DNA of 64,000 bases from Desulfobacteraceae bacterium (GCA_014237465.1 JABZFM010000008.1:117683-181682), one strand, 5' to 3'; counted from the stretch's first letter, positions 9,307-18,829 are shown. Notes: a model not told the origin generated them from the sequence alone. Numbers and translations: made by a program.

Positions 9307-10998
9307 ATGATCATTGGACTGGACGTTGGCGGCACGCATACGGATATCGTCCTTGTCGGAGAAAGCGGTCTGGAAAGAAAGATCAAAGTTCCGACAGATA
9401 CCTCGGCTCTTTTTCAAACGGTATTAACCGGCATCGAAAAAATCACTGCAAACATCCCTTCTGAAAAAATCAAACACGCGGTCCTCAGCACAACCCTCAC
9501 AACCAATGCCATTGTCCGGGACAAGCTATCACCTGCCGCAATGATTGTTTCCGGCGGTCCTGGAATTGATCCCGAGGCATTCCGCACCAACGAACATTAT
9601 TTTACGGTTTCCGGTTCCATTGATCATAGCGGAAAAGAGATTAAACCCATTGACGAAAACCAGATCGAAGAGATTGCCCGCCGCCTGAAATCAGAAGGAA
9701 TCCGGCATGTGGGGGTGGTGGGAAAATTTTCAGCAAGAAACCCGGACCATGAACTTGAAATCGAAAAAATTTTAGCCCCTTATTTTGACAAAATATTTTT
9801 AGGCCACCGGATTTCAGGACATCTCAATTTCCCCCGCAGAATTGCCACCACATTTTTAAACGCCTCTGTGTATCCGATTCACAAGGAGTTCTTTGAAGCC
9901 GTCAAATCAACCTTAAAGCAAAAAGGGATATCCATTCCCATCTACATCTTAAAAGCCGACGGCGGCACCATGCATTTTGATGCATCCATCGACTTTCCCG
10001 GCCAGTCGGTTCTGTCCGGGCCGTCCGCCAGTGTCATGGGATCCGTGGCGTTTGCGCCGGAAGACAAAGAAACCATTGTCATGGATATCGGCGGAACCAC
10101 CACCGACATGGCCGTATTAATCAACCAGGTCCCCCTGCTTTCGCCGCTGGGCATTGAAATCGGAAAATATAAAACCCTGATCCGGGCGTTAAACAGCTAC
10201 TCCATCGGCATGGGCGGAGACAGCGTCGTCAGAATTGAAGGGGATTCTCTGAAAATCGGCCCGGACCGTATCGGGCCGGCAATGGCTTATGGCGGCCCGG
10301 TGCCCACCCCCACGGACGCCCTCTTTGTCCTGGACAAAACGGATGATGTCAACGGGGACAAAAATAAATCCATTAACGGCCTTACCCCCATTGCGGAAAA
10401 ACTGGGAATCACGGTTGAAGAAGCTGCTTTTGAAATTTTTGACCTGGCGTGCCAGGACATATTAACTCATGCCCGAAAAATGATCGAACGAATCAACAGC
10501 AAGCCGGTCTACACCATCAAGGAAGTGTTGACCGGATACCAGTTAAAACCGCGACATATCATGGTGCTGGGCGGACCCGCATCATATTTTGCCGAACACA
10601 TGGAGCAGATCTCCGAATTCACGGTTCAGCGGGTGCCCCAGTGGTCGGTTGCCAATGCCATCGGCGCCGCCCTTTCAAGAACCACATGCGAAGTGACCTT
10701 ATTTGCGGACACCCAGAAAGGGGTCGCCATGGCACCCGGAGAGTCTTTTTCAAAACCGGTGAAGTCAAACTTCACCAAGAAAGATGCCATGGAACTGGGA
10801 TATGACCTGCTCAGGCAAAAGGCGCTCCAGACCGGCGCAGATATTGACGACCTGGACCTGGATGTTTTAGAAGACCTGGAATTTAATATGGTCCGTGGGT
10901 TTCGTTTAACCGGCAAAAATATTCGCGTCAAGCTTCAGGTCAAACCGGGCTTGATCCACAATTACAAAATGATCACCGACAAAATTGCCGCCATGTGA
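9307..10998 (+). CDS. hydantoinase A/oxoprolinase-family protein
   Basis: 563 residues. The N-terminal actin-like ATPase half begins MIIGLDVGGTHTDIVLVGES and contains STTLTTNAIV. A second phosphate loop, VMDIGGTTTDMAVL, lies near residue 260. These are hallmarks of the HyuA/OplA N-terminal and HyuA domains, which in known members hydrolyse cyclic amides such as hydantoins or 5-oxoproline with ATP. The protein is shorter than classic HyuA (about 650-700) and there is no HyuB (oxoprolinase B) gene. Instead a deacetylase-fold gene follows 22 bp later, so the two probably work together on an unknown amide. The start has AAGGA 7 bases upstream. Confidence 0.85.
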   Translation: MIIGLDVGGTHTDIVLVGESGLERKIKVPTDTSALFQTVLTGIEKITANIPSEKIKHAVLSTTLTTNAIVRDKLSPAAMIVSGGPGIDPEAFRTNEHYFTVSGSIDHSGKEIKPIDENQIEEIARRLKSEGIRHVGVVGKFSARNPDHELEIEKILAPYFDKIFLGHRISGHLNFPRRIATTFLNASVYPIHKEFFEAVKSTLKQKGISIPIYILKADGGTMHFDASIDFPGQSVLSGPSASVMGSVAFAPEDKETIVMDIGGTTTDMAVLINQVPLLSPLGIEIGKYKTLIRALNSYSIGMGGDSVVRIEGDSLKIGPDRIGPAMAYGGPVPTPTDALFVLDKTDDVNGDKNKSINGLTPIAEKLGITVEEAAFEIFDLACQDILTHARKMIERINSKPVYTIKEVLTGYQLKPRHIMVLGGPASYFAEHMEQISEFTVQRVPQWSVANAIGAALSRTTCEVTLFADTQKGVAMAPGESFSKPVKSNFTKKDAMELGYDLLRQKALQTGADIDDLDLDVLEDLEFNMVRGFRLTGKNIRVKLQVKPGLIHNYKMITDKIAAM

Positions 10999-11020
10999 AT
11001 TTATATTTTTGGAGCACACC

Positions 11021-12340
11021 ATGCTAAGTGCAAAACATAAAACCGGCCTGGTTTTTTTCCCGGCCTTTGACTGGGCCATCAGTCCGACGCACCCGGAAAG
11101 GGAAGAACGCCTGCTGTATACCCAGGACCAGGTATTTGAAGAAGGCCTTCTGGATATTGAAGGAATCATTGAATACAAAGCCAATGTAGTAAACATTAAA
11201 GATGTCCAGCGGGTTCATTTCTGCGCACCGGACGAAAAAACGGTGATGACCGAATCCCATTTTATCAGTGCCGGCGGTGCCAAAACCATTGCTGATGCGG
11301 TCATGAATAAAAATATTGAAAAAGGTTTTGCCCTTGTCCGGCCGCCGGGTCACCATGCCATGCGGATTGTTCATGGCGGAAGAGGTTTCTGCAATGTCAA
11401 CAACGAAGCCATCATGATTGAATACCTCCGGTCCGCCTATAATGTCGACCGGGTGGCCATCATTGATACGGACTGCCATCACGGTGACGGAACCCAGGAT
11501 ATTTACTGGCATGACCCGGATACCATGTTTATTTCCCTTCACCAGGACGGCCGCACCCTTTATCCGGGTTCCGGTTTTCCGGAAGAGCTGGGAGGACCCA
11601 TGGCCGCAGGCTCCACTTTAAACGTCCCCCTGCCGCCCTATACGTCCGAGGAAGGATTTCTGTATGTGATCCGGGAACTGGTTCTCCCGATTCTTGATGA
11701 ATTCAAACCGGATATTATTATCAATTCCGCAGGTCAGGACAACCATTTCACCGACCCGCTGACCAACATGCATTTTTCCGCCCAGGGATATGCGGATTTA
11801 ACCAGCCTTTTAAAGCCGGATATTGCCGTGCTGGAAGGTGGATATTCCATCGAAGGCGCCCTGCCCTATGTGAATGTGGGCATTATCCTGGCAATGGCCG
11901 GTGTTGACTACAGTAACGTCAAGGAACCGGGGTATGACCACAGCCAACTGCGCCAGTCCACCCAGATCACGCAAGTCATTGAAAAAACCTGTGACACCGT
12001 CATGTCTAACTGGAATGCCCGGGAACTTATCCGGATGCGGATGAAGGGGAATAAAAAGTTTGACAAGCGGCGGCGCAGTGTCATGTATGATACTGACGGA
12101 TTCTATGAGCACCAGAATGAGACCATCCGCATCTGCTCGGACTGCAGCGGGGTGTTGAAAATTGACTCAACATCCGATATCGGGCAGCATATTTTAGCCG
12201 TCCATGTCCCCAGAAAAGCATGCCGTGCATGCCGGGAACAGGGATTTGAATGGTATGATTCTGCCAGTGAACGAAACTACGACATGATCATTCTCCAGAA
12301 CCGCGTGGATGACACCTACCAGATCCGGAAAAAGCCTTAA
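11021..12340 (+). CDS. histone deacetylase-family amidohydrolase with C-terminal zinc ribbon
   Basis: 439 residues from the ATG at 11021, chosen for GGAG 6 bases upstream; the frame is open to a TTG at 10985. The arginase/deacetylase fold is clear: RPPGHHAM (paired catalytic histidines), DTDCHHGDGTQDIYW (DxH zinc ligands), ISLHQDGRTLYPG, NSAGQDNHFTDPL (distal aspartate region) and LEGGYS. The last 80 residues are an added module with two CxxC pairs (RICSDCSG and CRACREQG), a likely zinc ribbon not found in plain AcuC or polyamine deacetylases. The paired hydantoinase-like gene upstream suggests a two-step or complexed amide-cleaving activity; the substrate is unknown. Confidence 0.85.
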   Translation: MLSAKHKTGLVFFPAFDWAISPTHPEREERLLYTQDQVFEEGLLDIEGIIEYKANVVNIKDVQRVHFCAPDEKTVMTESHFISAGGAKTIADAVMNKNIEKGFALVRPPGHHAMRIVHGGRGFCNVNNEAIMIEYLRSAYNVDRVAIIDTDCHHGDGTQDIYWHDPDTMFISLHQDGRTLYPGSGFPEELGGPMAAGSTLNVPLPPYTSEEGFLYVIRELVLPILDEFKPDIIINSAGQDNHFTDPLTNMHFSAQGYADLTSLLKPDIAVLEGGYSIEGALPYVNVGIILAMAGVDYSNVKEPGYDHSQLRQSTQITQVIEKTCDTVMSNWNARELIRMRMKGNKKFDKRRRSVMYDTDGFYEHQNETIRICSDCSGVLKIDSTSDIGQHILAVHVPRKACRACREQGFEWYDSASERNYDMIILQNRVDDTYQIRKKP

Positions 12341-12361
12341 ATTGCCGGAAATAAAATTAAA

Positions 12362-13279
12362 TTGATTGACCGACAGCAGCAAATAACAAAAAATCTTGTC
12401 CTCCGATCAAAAGTCTTCCAGGCAGTGCGCGATTTTTTCACTCAACACCATTTTCTTGAAATAGACACCCCCATCCGAATTCCCGCACCAGCCCCGGAAC
12501 CCTTTCTTGCCGCACATCCGACCGGAGGCTGGTATCTTCAGACTTCGCCGGAACTGTGCATGAAACGGTTGCTGGCTGCCGGATATCCTGAAATATTCCA
12601 AATCTGTAAGTGCTTCCGCCGGGAAGAAAGAGGAAATCGGCATTTAGAGGAATTTACCATGCTGGAATGGTATGAAGCCGACGCCACCTACCATGACCTG
12701 ATGGATCGCTGTGAAAGCCTGTTTCAATTTATCTGCGGTAAATTGCCGCTTGATGACGGCATCCGTTACAGGGGCCATCGCATTGATATTGCGCCGCCAT
12801 GGGAACGGCTGTCTGTTGCAGACGCTTTTATTCGATTTTCATCACTCACCATGAAAGAAGCGATTAAAACAGACAAATTTGATGAAACCATTGCGTTTGA
12901 AATTGAACCTCGTCTTGGTATCGCTAAACCGGTTCTTTTATTCGATTATCCGGCCGTCACCTGCCCCCTGGCCGCCCCGTGTCCGGACCTGCCGCATCTT
13001 GCCCAGCGGTTTGAGCTCTATATCGGCGGCCTTGAACTGTGCAACGGGTTTACCGAGCTAACGGATCCGGATGAGCAACGCAAGCGATTTACCGAAGAAC
13101 TTGCCCGGCGACAAAACACCGGCCAGGACGTATACCCTATGCCGAAAAAATTTCTCGACGATCTGCACCTGATGCCGGAGGCCGCCGGAAACGCTCTGGG
13201 CCTTGACCGACTGATCATGCTGTTTGCCGGAGCAGAAAGTATTGATGAGGTGGTCGCTTTCACTCCCGAAGAACTTTGA
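12362..13279 (+). CDS. epmA: EF-P beta-lysylation protein, lysyl-tRNA synthetase-like (EpmA/GenX/PoxA)
   Basis: 305 residues, matching EpmA (about 325) and far shorter than LysS because the anticodon-binding domain is absent. Class II synthetase motifs are present: FLEIDTPIRIPAPAPEPFL, motif 2 FQICKCFRREERGNRHLEEF, and motif 3 GNALGLDRLIMLFAG. EpmA attaches beta-lysine to elongation factor P. Neither efp nor epmB is in this window. The only start available in a sensible place is a TTG, 21 bp after the deacetylase stop. The stop codon TGA coincides with the first bases of a repeat element. Confidence 0.88.
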   Translation: MIDRQQQITKNLVLRSKVFQAVRDFFTQHHFLEIDTPIRIPAPAPEPFLAAHPTGGWYLQTSPELCMKRLLAAGYPEIFQICKCFRREERGNRHLEEFTMLEWYEADATYHDLMDRCESLFQFICGKLPLDDGIRYRGHRIDIAPPWERLSVADAFIRFSSLTMKEAIKTDKFDETIAFEIEPRLGIAKPVLLFDYPAVTCPLAAPCPDLPHLAQRFELYIGGLELCNGFTELTDPDEQRKRFTEELARRQNTGQDVYPMPKKFLDDLHLMPEAAGNALGLDRLIMLFAGAESIDEVVAFTPEEL

Positions 13280-13413
13280 GGGCTTTGTAAAATGTCCAAC
13301 TCCTGTGTTGCGCTGCACCCTTCGTCGCTCAACGTACATTCGTACGCCTCGCTCCTCAGGGCTTGCGCGCCTTGCCAATTTTATGCGATTGGTGAACATT
13401 TTACAAAGTCCTC
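13278..13413. repeat. palindromic MITE/REP-like element, copy 4
   Basis: The ends are GAGGGCTTTGTAAAATGT (13278-13295) and, inverted, GAGGACTTTGTAAAATGT, with one mismatch. Inside are CTCCTGTGTTGCGCTGCA, CAACGTACATTCGTACGCC (with the palindromic centre GTACATTCGTAC) and GCGCGCCTTGCC. It is very similar to copy 5 and overlaps the last two bases of the epmA stop codon. Bases 13414-13575, up to the next gene, show nothing recognisable. Confidence 0.8.
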
Positions 13414-13575
13414 ATTCCCAGAGTATTTAAATTTGAGTCCAACTCAGAAATTGAGAAAATTGGCAATTTTCGTTCAAATACCAAATAAATTTGACAATTA
13501 ATATAAAGCCTTGATATATTTAGAGTGTTGTGGAAAGGAATATCAACATAAAATACAAAGCCTGATTTTGAAAAA

Positions 13576-14187
13576 ATGTTCCGAACTCAACCGAAATATT
13601 TGTTTGCAATTACTTTCAGCCTCATCCTTGGCAGCGCTGCATTTATTCCTGCTGATCTGTCTGCTGAAATCTATTCCTATACCGATGAAAACGGCGTGCT
13701 TCATTTCAGCAATGCCCCCACATCGTCAAAATATCGCTACGCCGGGCCGGAAATATCCATGCATACGTCCATTTATTACCCTGGTAGCCGGATAAATGCA
13801 TATGACGATATTATCCGTGAGGCATCACTTAATCATGGCATGCAGTTTGAATTAATCAAAGCCATGATCCATGCGGAATCCAGTTTCAACCCCAACGCCA
13901 TTTCAAAATCCGGGGCCATCGGGCTGATGCAGATCATGCCGGAAAATTTAAACGCTTTTGGCATCAGTGATCCCTTTGATCCCCGCGACAATGTCATGGG
14001 CGGCACCCGGTATTTGAAACAATTGATGAAAAAATACAACAGCGATGTATCCCTGTCGCTGGCCGCGTACAACGCCGGACCCAGCGTAGTGGACAAATAT
14101 AATGATATCCCCCCTTTTCCGGAAACCGAAAATTATGTGGAAAAAGTGTTAACGTATTATAGCCTCTACCGAAATCAACACCCTTAA
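13576..14187 (+). CDS. lytic murein transglycosylase with DUF4124 domain
   Basis: 203 residues. A signal peptide (about 1-30, ending PADLSAEI) leads into a DUF4124 segment (IYSYTDENGVLHFSNAP), then an SLT domain. The catalytic glutamate is in AMIHAESSFNPNA (about residue 101), followed by SGAIGLMQIMPEN and LAAYNAGP. It cleaves peptidoglycan between MurNAc and GlcNAc in the periplasm. It lies alone between two repeat elements of the same subfamily. The ATG at 13576 has no strong ribosome binding site, but the signal peptide starts there. Confidence 0.88.
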   Translation: MFRTQPKYLFAITFSLILGSAAFIPADLSAEIYSYTDENGVLHFSNAPTSSKYRYAGPEISMHTSIYYPGSRINAYDDIIREASLNHGMQFELIKAMIHAESSFNPNAISKSGAIGLMQIMPENLNAFGISDPFDPRDNVMGGTRYLKQLMKKYNSDVSLSLAAYNAGPSVVDKYNDIPPFPETENYVEKVLTYYSLYRNQHP

Positions 14188-14189
14188 AT

Positions 14190-14311
14190 GATGACTTCGT
14201 AAAACGCCCACCTCCTGCGTTGCCCTGCATCCTTCGTCACTCAACGTACATTCGTACGCCTCGCTCCTCAGGATTTGTGCGCCTCGGATTTGGACGTTTT
14301 ACAAAACCATC
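14190..14311. repeat. palindromic MITE/REP-like element, copy 5
   Basis: The ends GATGACTTCGTAAAACG and, inverted, GATGGTTTTGTAAAACG pair well. The interior (CTCCTGCGTTGCCCTGCATC, CAACGTACATTCGTACGCC, GCGCCTCGG) is nearly the same as copy 4 in the same orientation. It starts 3 bases after the transglycosylase stop. Copies 4 and 5 therefore flank that gene as direct repeats. Confidence 0.8.
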
Positions 14312-14420
14312 CCCGAGTTTTAAAAGAATCGTCAAGGTTGACTTTTTTTCAAAGTCATTTTACCTTGCCTTCTAATTTCGAAATTTTATAAAGTTCAAAA
14401 ATAATTATCGGAGACATCAA

Positions 14421-15101
14421 ATGTTAAATGTTTATCGACAGCTTGCCGTTGTCGACCAGCTGTATAAAATATATGATCAGTTTATCGACTCGTTAGATAT
14501 TGTATGCAAAAAATTTTGCGCGGACTGCTGCACCTGCAACGTGACCATGACCACCCTTGAAGCCAACAAAATAGTCTCCGCGCTGGACCTTGATTCCAGG
14601 CAGACCATGCTGGACAAGCTGAAGCAGCAGATGGAGAAACAGCGTTTTACCCCCAAAATCACCACCAACCAGCTGGCCGATATCTGCCTGTCCGGGGATG
14701 ACCCGCCGAAAGAAGAGGTTGACGCGTCCTGGGGTCCCTGCCCGCTGTTAAACGATAATGCCTGTCCCGTCTATCATCTCCGGCCCTTTGGCTGCCGGTG
14801 CATGGTTTCAACGCAGCGGTGCGCGGATAACGGAACTGCTGAAATCGATGAATTCACCATCACCGTCAACCATGTATTCCTTCAATACATTGAACATATT
14901 GACCAGAACGGTTTTTCCGGAAACCTTTCAGATGTCATGGCCCACACCATCATCAAAGAATCGTCAGATCCAGTCACCAAATCAATGATTATACAGACGA
15001 CCCTGCTTAAAAACTCCCCCTTAAGCGCTTTGCTGATTCCGCCGGAACACAGGAAAAAAATCGAACCGATCCTGCTTGCCCTGCGCGCCATCAAAGCATG
15101 A
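14421..15101 (+). CDS. YkgJ-family cysteine-cluster protein
   Basis: 226 residues. The N-terminal cluster KKFCADCCTCNVTM and the later GPCPLLNDNACPVYHLRPFGCRCM and TQRC give the regular cysteine spacing of the YkgJ/UPF0153 zinc- or iron-chelating domain. The role of this family is not established. It probably binds a metal or an iron-sulfur cluster in the cytoplasm; no signal peptide is seen. GGAGA 7 bases before the ATG supports the start. It stands alone between a repeat and the AbiE-like locus. Confidence 0.8.
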   Translation: MLNVYRQLAVVDQLYKIYDQFIDSLDIVCKKFCADCCTCNVTMTTLEANKIVSALDLDSRQTMLDKLKQQMEKQRFTPKITTNQLADICLSGDDPPKEEVDASWGPCPLLNDNACPVYHLRPFGCRCMVSTQRCADNGTAEIDEFTITVNHVFLQYIEHIDQNGFSGNLSDVMAHTIIKESSDPVTKSMIIQTTLLKNSPLSALLIPPEHRKKIEPILLALRAIKA

Positions 15102-15170
15102 TGGGAATAAAATTTTTCAATAAAATCTCTTGACTTAATAGACACCGCAATAGCAATTTCTGTTGGCGAA

Positions 15171-16025
15171 TTGAACCAGCCGGTGATTACAAATTACCAG
15201 TTAGCTGCCATCTATTTTAACCTTTGCATCACCCAAAAATATAAAGGTCAAAAGTTAAAAAATATACCAAAAAACGGCCCGACCGCAAAACATTTCAATA
15301 ATCAGTTTGAAGGCCTCATTGAATCAGGTATACTTACAAAATATCAAGCTTTTTCCGGGGCCTACAGTATTTTTGGGAAAAATATATACACTGAAGAAGA
15401 AATCGCGTGTTCGATTGATCCGTTCGCATATATTTCTCATTTAAGCGCAATGGACTACCATGGACTCACTGATAGAATTCCGAAAATATTATTTATATCC
15501 ACACCTTCTCAAAAAAACTGGAAAGACTTTGCATTAAAGCAAATGCATAAGGATTTGAAAGAAAACCTGCTTGATTATCAAAAGAAAAAATTTCCAATTT
15601 TAATAAAAATTCCAATGGGAAAAATCGGTAAGAAAAATGTTAATCAATTTTCAAGTAAACATTTCGGGGCTTTTAAATCGATCAAGGACAGAACTTTACG
15701 GGTATCAACCATTGGCCGTACATTTTTAGATATGCTCAGAAAGCCTGACCTGTGCGGCGGCATATACCACGTAATCAATATATACAAAGAATTCGGACAG
15801 CAATATTTAAACTTAATTGTTGATGAAATGAATCTGCATGGAAAACCCATAGATAAAGTAAGGGCCGGATATATTCTGGAAGAACTTTGCAACGCCAAAC
15901 ATGAGGCTTTTGAAAAATGGCTTCAGTTCGCCGCACGGGGCGGGTCACGAAAACTTGACCCAACTGAAGAATACAGTTCAACCTACTCCGAACGCTGGTG
16001 CTTATCCATAAATGTCGAAATCTGA
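15171..16025 (+). CDS. AbiEi-type antitoxin/transcriptional regulator
   Basis: 284 residues from a TTG at 15171. The frame is open back to 15111 with no ATG or GTG, so the start is uncertain and the original one may be lost. The N-terminal winged-helix-like part (about 1-90), the segment DPFAYISHLSAMDYHGLTDRIP and the middle RTLRVSTIGRTFLDMLRKPDLCGG match AbiEi antitoxins of type IV toxin-antitoxin systems, which repress their operon and neutralise AbiEii. The stop overlaps the start of the next gene by 14 bases, the usual coupling of abiEi and abiEii. The partner gene is broken, so this copy may be a leftover regulator. The AT-rich codons differ from the neighbours and suggest transfer. Confidence 0.7.
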   Translation: MNQPVITNYQLAAIYFNLCITQKYKGQKLKNIPKNGPTAKHFNNQFEGLIESGILTKYQAFSGAYSIFGKNIYTEEEIACSIDPFAYISHLSAMDYHGLTDRIPKILFISTPSQKNWKDFALKQMHKDLKENLLDYQKKKFPILIKIPMGKIGKKNVNQFSSKHFGAFKSIKDRTLRVSTIGRTFLDMLRKPDLCGGIYHVINIYKEFGQQYLNLIVDEMNLHGKPIDKVRAGYILEELCNAKHEAFEKWLQFAARGGSRKLDPTEEYSSTYSERWCLSINVEI

Positions 16026-16891
16026 TAAAATATACGATATCGAAAAATGGGTGACCGACGAAGAAAATCCCATAGACAGAAAAAACCGGGAAGCCTTTCA
16101 TGTAATACTGTTTGCCATTTCTCATTCCCAAAATCTTCATGCTGCAATGATCATGAAAGGTGCCGTTTTGCTGGCTATTCGTTACAATTGTATCAGGCAT
16201 ACGACGGATATCGATTTTTCAACGCACCTGAAAGCCTCGGAATTTGATATAGACCAAATTTATATCAGATCTGGAACAAAGCCTTATTTTGGCAACGGAA
16301 ACCCTTGACTATGGATTGGATTGCCGTGTCCAGTCTTATAAATTTAAACCAGCCCATAAAAATGCGACATTTCCGACGCTTAAACTCAAAATAGGGTATG
16401 CTTATAAAGATGATCGCAACAACCACAAACGACTTCTGGCCAAACGATCTCTTGATGTGGTGGAAATTGATTACAGCTTTAATGAAATAATACAGGAAAC
16501 AGAAAATTTAAAATTAGAAACCGGCGGCACGCTTTGAGCATACAGTTTTACGGATCTGATCGCGGAAAAATACCGCGCCATCCTGCAACAGGAAAAAAGA
16601 AACAGATTCCGGCGGCAGGACATATTTGATCTGTATTACCTGTTCAACAATTACCAGTTACCCACTCGGAATGAAAAACGAAAAATTCTCAAAAGCCTGA
16701 TAAAAAAATCAGAATCAAGACAATTACAAGTGAATCAATATTACATGGTAAATAAAGAAATCATTCGGCGTTCAAAAAAAGAATACCCTCTTCTTGCACA
16801 AGAGATAATAATTGAATTGCCTGATTTTGACATCGCATACGCTGAGATTCAGTCCTTTTATGAAAGCCTGCCATGGGGAAAAATCAATTAA
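16012..16891 (+). pseudogene. AbiEii-type nucleotidyltransferase toxin, disrupted by frameshift and stop
   Basis: The first frame (from ATG 16012) encodes AAMIMKGAVLLAIRYNC followed by RHTTDIDFST, the polymerase-beta-like core with the DxD metal pair of AbiEii/AbiGii toxins. Near 16266-16285 the frame shifts by +1. The continuing frame (SLILATETLDYGLDCRVQSY, then LAKRSLDVVEIDYSF) runs to a TGA at 16535-16537. Beyond that stop the same frame resumes with AYSFTDLIAEKYRAIL and FRRQDIFDLYYLFN, the conserved C-terminal part, and ends with TAA at 16889-16891. So a toxin of about 290 residues carries one frameshift and one in-frame stop. It should be inactive. Confidence 0.8.
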
Positions 16892-16921
16892 CATTTCCAG
16901 TTTATCATGGGTAAGTCTTCA

Positions 16922-17137
16922 TCAATAAAATAACGACCACCTCCCCGCCAAATAATCGAATGCGTCCTTGACTTCATCTTTAAAAATTTTATAAATAGAA
17001 AGTTTACATTTGTTTTCCAGGCTTACAGGATAGCCTCTTAAAACCATTTGATATTTAATAAAATTTAAAAAAATATTTTCTTCTTTGAACCATCTAAACC
17101 GCCGATCGACCTGCGGATTTAAAATATCATTGAATAG
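16922..17137 (-). pseudogene. orphan antisense ORF of about 70 codons without a start codon
   Basis: Reading the minus strand from 17137 down to a TGA at 16922-16924 gives an uninterrupted peptide ([15 protein letters not shown], then LRGYPVSLENKCKLSIYKIF, then KDAFDYLAGRWSLFY) that looks like protein rather than chance. It has no ATG, GTG or TTG near its beginning, and a stop lies just upstream. It may be the 3' remnant of a gene lost next to the AbiE locus. I do not recognise the family. Confidence 0.3.
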
Positions 17138-17146
17138 AAGCTAAGT

Positions 17147-18829
17147 ATGAAAAAAATAATCAGACAACTGATCCTTGACGCAGCTAACAAAGCGTTTGAA
17201 AATAATAAATTAAACGCCAATGAATTTCCGGAGTTCTCCATTGAAGAACCCAAGGTTGACGCCCATGGCGACCTGTCTACCAATTTTGCCATGGTCAATG
17301 CCAAAACCCAGAAAATGGCTCCCAGAAAAATCGCGGAAATCCTTATCCGCTATATCGGCAATAACAGCCCGGTGATTGAAAAAACCGAAATTGCCGGCCC
17401 CGGGTTTATCAACTTTTTTATCCTCCCGGCAGCCTGGTATCCGGTTTTAAGTGATATTTACGAAAAAGATACCGCGTATGGGTTTTCCAATATGGGAAAC
17501 GGGCAAAAAGTCCAGGTGGAATTTGTCAGCGCCAACCCCACCGGCCCGCTGCATGTGGGCCACGGACGGGGAGCGATTGTGGGCGACAGCGTGGCATCCA
17601 TTTTAACTGCCTGCGGATATGACGTACATAAAGAATACTACATCAATGACGCCGGCAAACAGATTCAGACCCTGGGGCTTTCCGTATTTTTGCGCTGCAG
17701 GGAACTCGACGGCCATAGCATCGACTTTCCGGAAGACTGTTACCAGGGAGATTACATCTACGATATTGCCAGAGAACTCAAGCAGGAAAAAGGGGACTGG
17801 GTCTTTACCGTCAGCGAGGAGAAAGCGGTTGCTTTCTGCGCCAAATTTGCTGCAGATCGAATGATCATCAATATCCGTAACGTCTTGAACACCCTGGGCA
17901 TTGAATTTGACAACTGGTACAGCGAACAGGCACTGATGGATTCCGGTAAGGTGGCGTCGGTGATTCAAAAATTCAAGGACCAGCAGCTCATCTATGAAAA
18001 AGATGACGCCCTCTGGTTTAAAACCGAAGCTTTCGGGGATGAAAAAGACCGGGTGGTGGTTCGAAACAACGGTCAGGGCACTTATTTTGCGTCCGACATT
18101 GCCTATCATCAGGACAAGCTGGACCGGGGGTTTGACCGGATCATTGACGTCTGGGGAGCAGACCATCACGGATACATTCCCAGAATCAGGGCCTCGATCA
18201 CGGCATCCGGCAAGGACGAAAACCAATTTGTCGTCATACTGACCCAACTGGTCAATCTTTTGCGAAAAGGCGTGCCCGTATCCATGGGAAAACGGTCCGG
18301 TCAGTTTATAACGCTCAAGGAAGTCATTGATGAAGTCGGCAAAGACGCAGTGCGGTTTATATTTTTGACCCGGCACTATGAAAGCCCGCTCGATTTTGAC
18401 CTGGAAGTTGCCAAACAAAAGACCAATGACAACCCGGTGTATTATGTGCAATATGTCCATGCCCGGATATCCAGCATTATCAAGAAAGCCCAGGATGAAA
18501 AACAAATTGGCGAAAATGAGATTACGGACATCTGTTTTGACGGAAAAGCGGTGGCAAGGATCAAGGAACCTGAAGAAATCCAACTGATCAAGCATTTGGC
18601 CCGGTATCCGGAGACCATCCGATCCAGTGCGGAGTATATGGAACCCCACCGTATGGCTTTTTATTTAATGGATCTTGCGGCGGATTTTCATGCGTATTAT
18701 AATAAGCATCGTGTGCTCACCGAAGATCCCGACCTGACTGCCGGGCGGCTTTATCTCATCTTCGCGGTACAAAAAGTCATTCGTAACGGTTTAACCCTGC
18801 TCGGCGTTTCCGCGCCGGATTCAATGTGA
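17147..18829 (+). CDS. argS: arginyl-tRNA synthetase
   Basis: 560 residues, the standard ArgRS length. The N-terminal additional domain is followed by [17 protein letters not shown], which holds the HIGH signature as HVGH. The KMSKS loop is the variant [13 protein letters not shown], common in ArgRS. The C-terminal DALR-type anticodon domain ends [20 protein letters not shown]. It charges tRNA-Arg in the cytoplasm. It heads a plus-strand group with a SPOR protein, gatC, gatA, a 58-residue protein and mutL, with gaps of 10-70 bp as far as the small gene. Confidence 0.97.
   Translation: MKKIIRQLILDAANKAFENNKLNANEFPEFSIEEPKVDAHGDLSTNFAMVNAKTQKMAPRKIAEILIRYIGNNSPVIEKTEIAGPGFINFFILPAAWYPVLSDIYEKDTAYGFSNMGNGQKVQVEFVSANPTGPLHVGHGRGAIVGDSVASILTACGYDVHKEYYINDAGKQIQTLGLSVFLRCRELDGHSIDFPEDCYQGDYIYDIARELKQEKGDWVFTVSEEKAVAFCAKFAADRMIINIRNVLNTLGIEFDNWYSEQALMDSGKVASVIQKFKDQQLIYEKDDALWFKTEAFGDEKDRVVVRNNGQGTYFASDIAYHQDKLDRGFDRIIDVWGADHHGYIPRIRASITASGKDENQFVVILTQLVNLLRKGVPVSMGKRSGQFITLKEVIDEVGKDAVRFIFLTRHYESPLDFDLEVAKQKTNDNPVYYVQYVHARISSIIKKAQDEKQIGENEITDICFDGKAVARIKEPEEIQLIKHLARYPETIRSSAEYMEPHRMAFYLMDLAADFHAYYNKHRVLTEDPDLTAGRLYLIFAVQKVIRNGLTLLGVSAPDSM

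Noticed and set aside
13270..14311. Copies 4 and 5 as a CRISPR array or a composite transposon around the transglycosylase gene
   Set aside because: Only two units 900 bp apart, with their own inverted ends and no spacers or transposase. They fit the dispersed palindromic elements.
16535..16537. In-frame TGA in the AbiEii gene as a selenocysteine codon
   Set aside because: The same gene has a frameshift, the family has no selenoprotein members, and no hairpin of the SECIS type was evident just after it.
17603..18649. 348-codon ORF antisense to argS
   Set aside because: It mirrors the codon pattern of argS, which is unquestionable. Long antisense ORFs like this and those at 19060 and 6051 are shadows.
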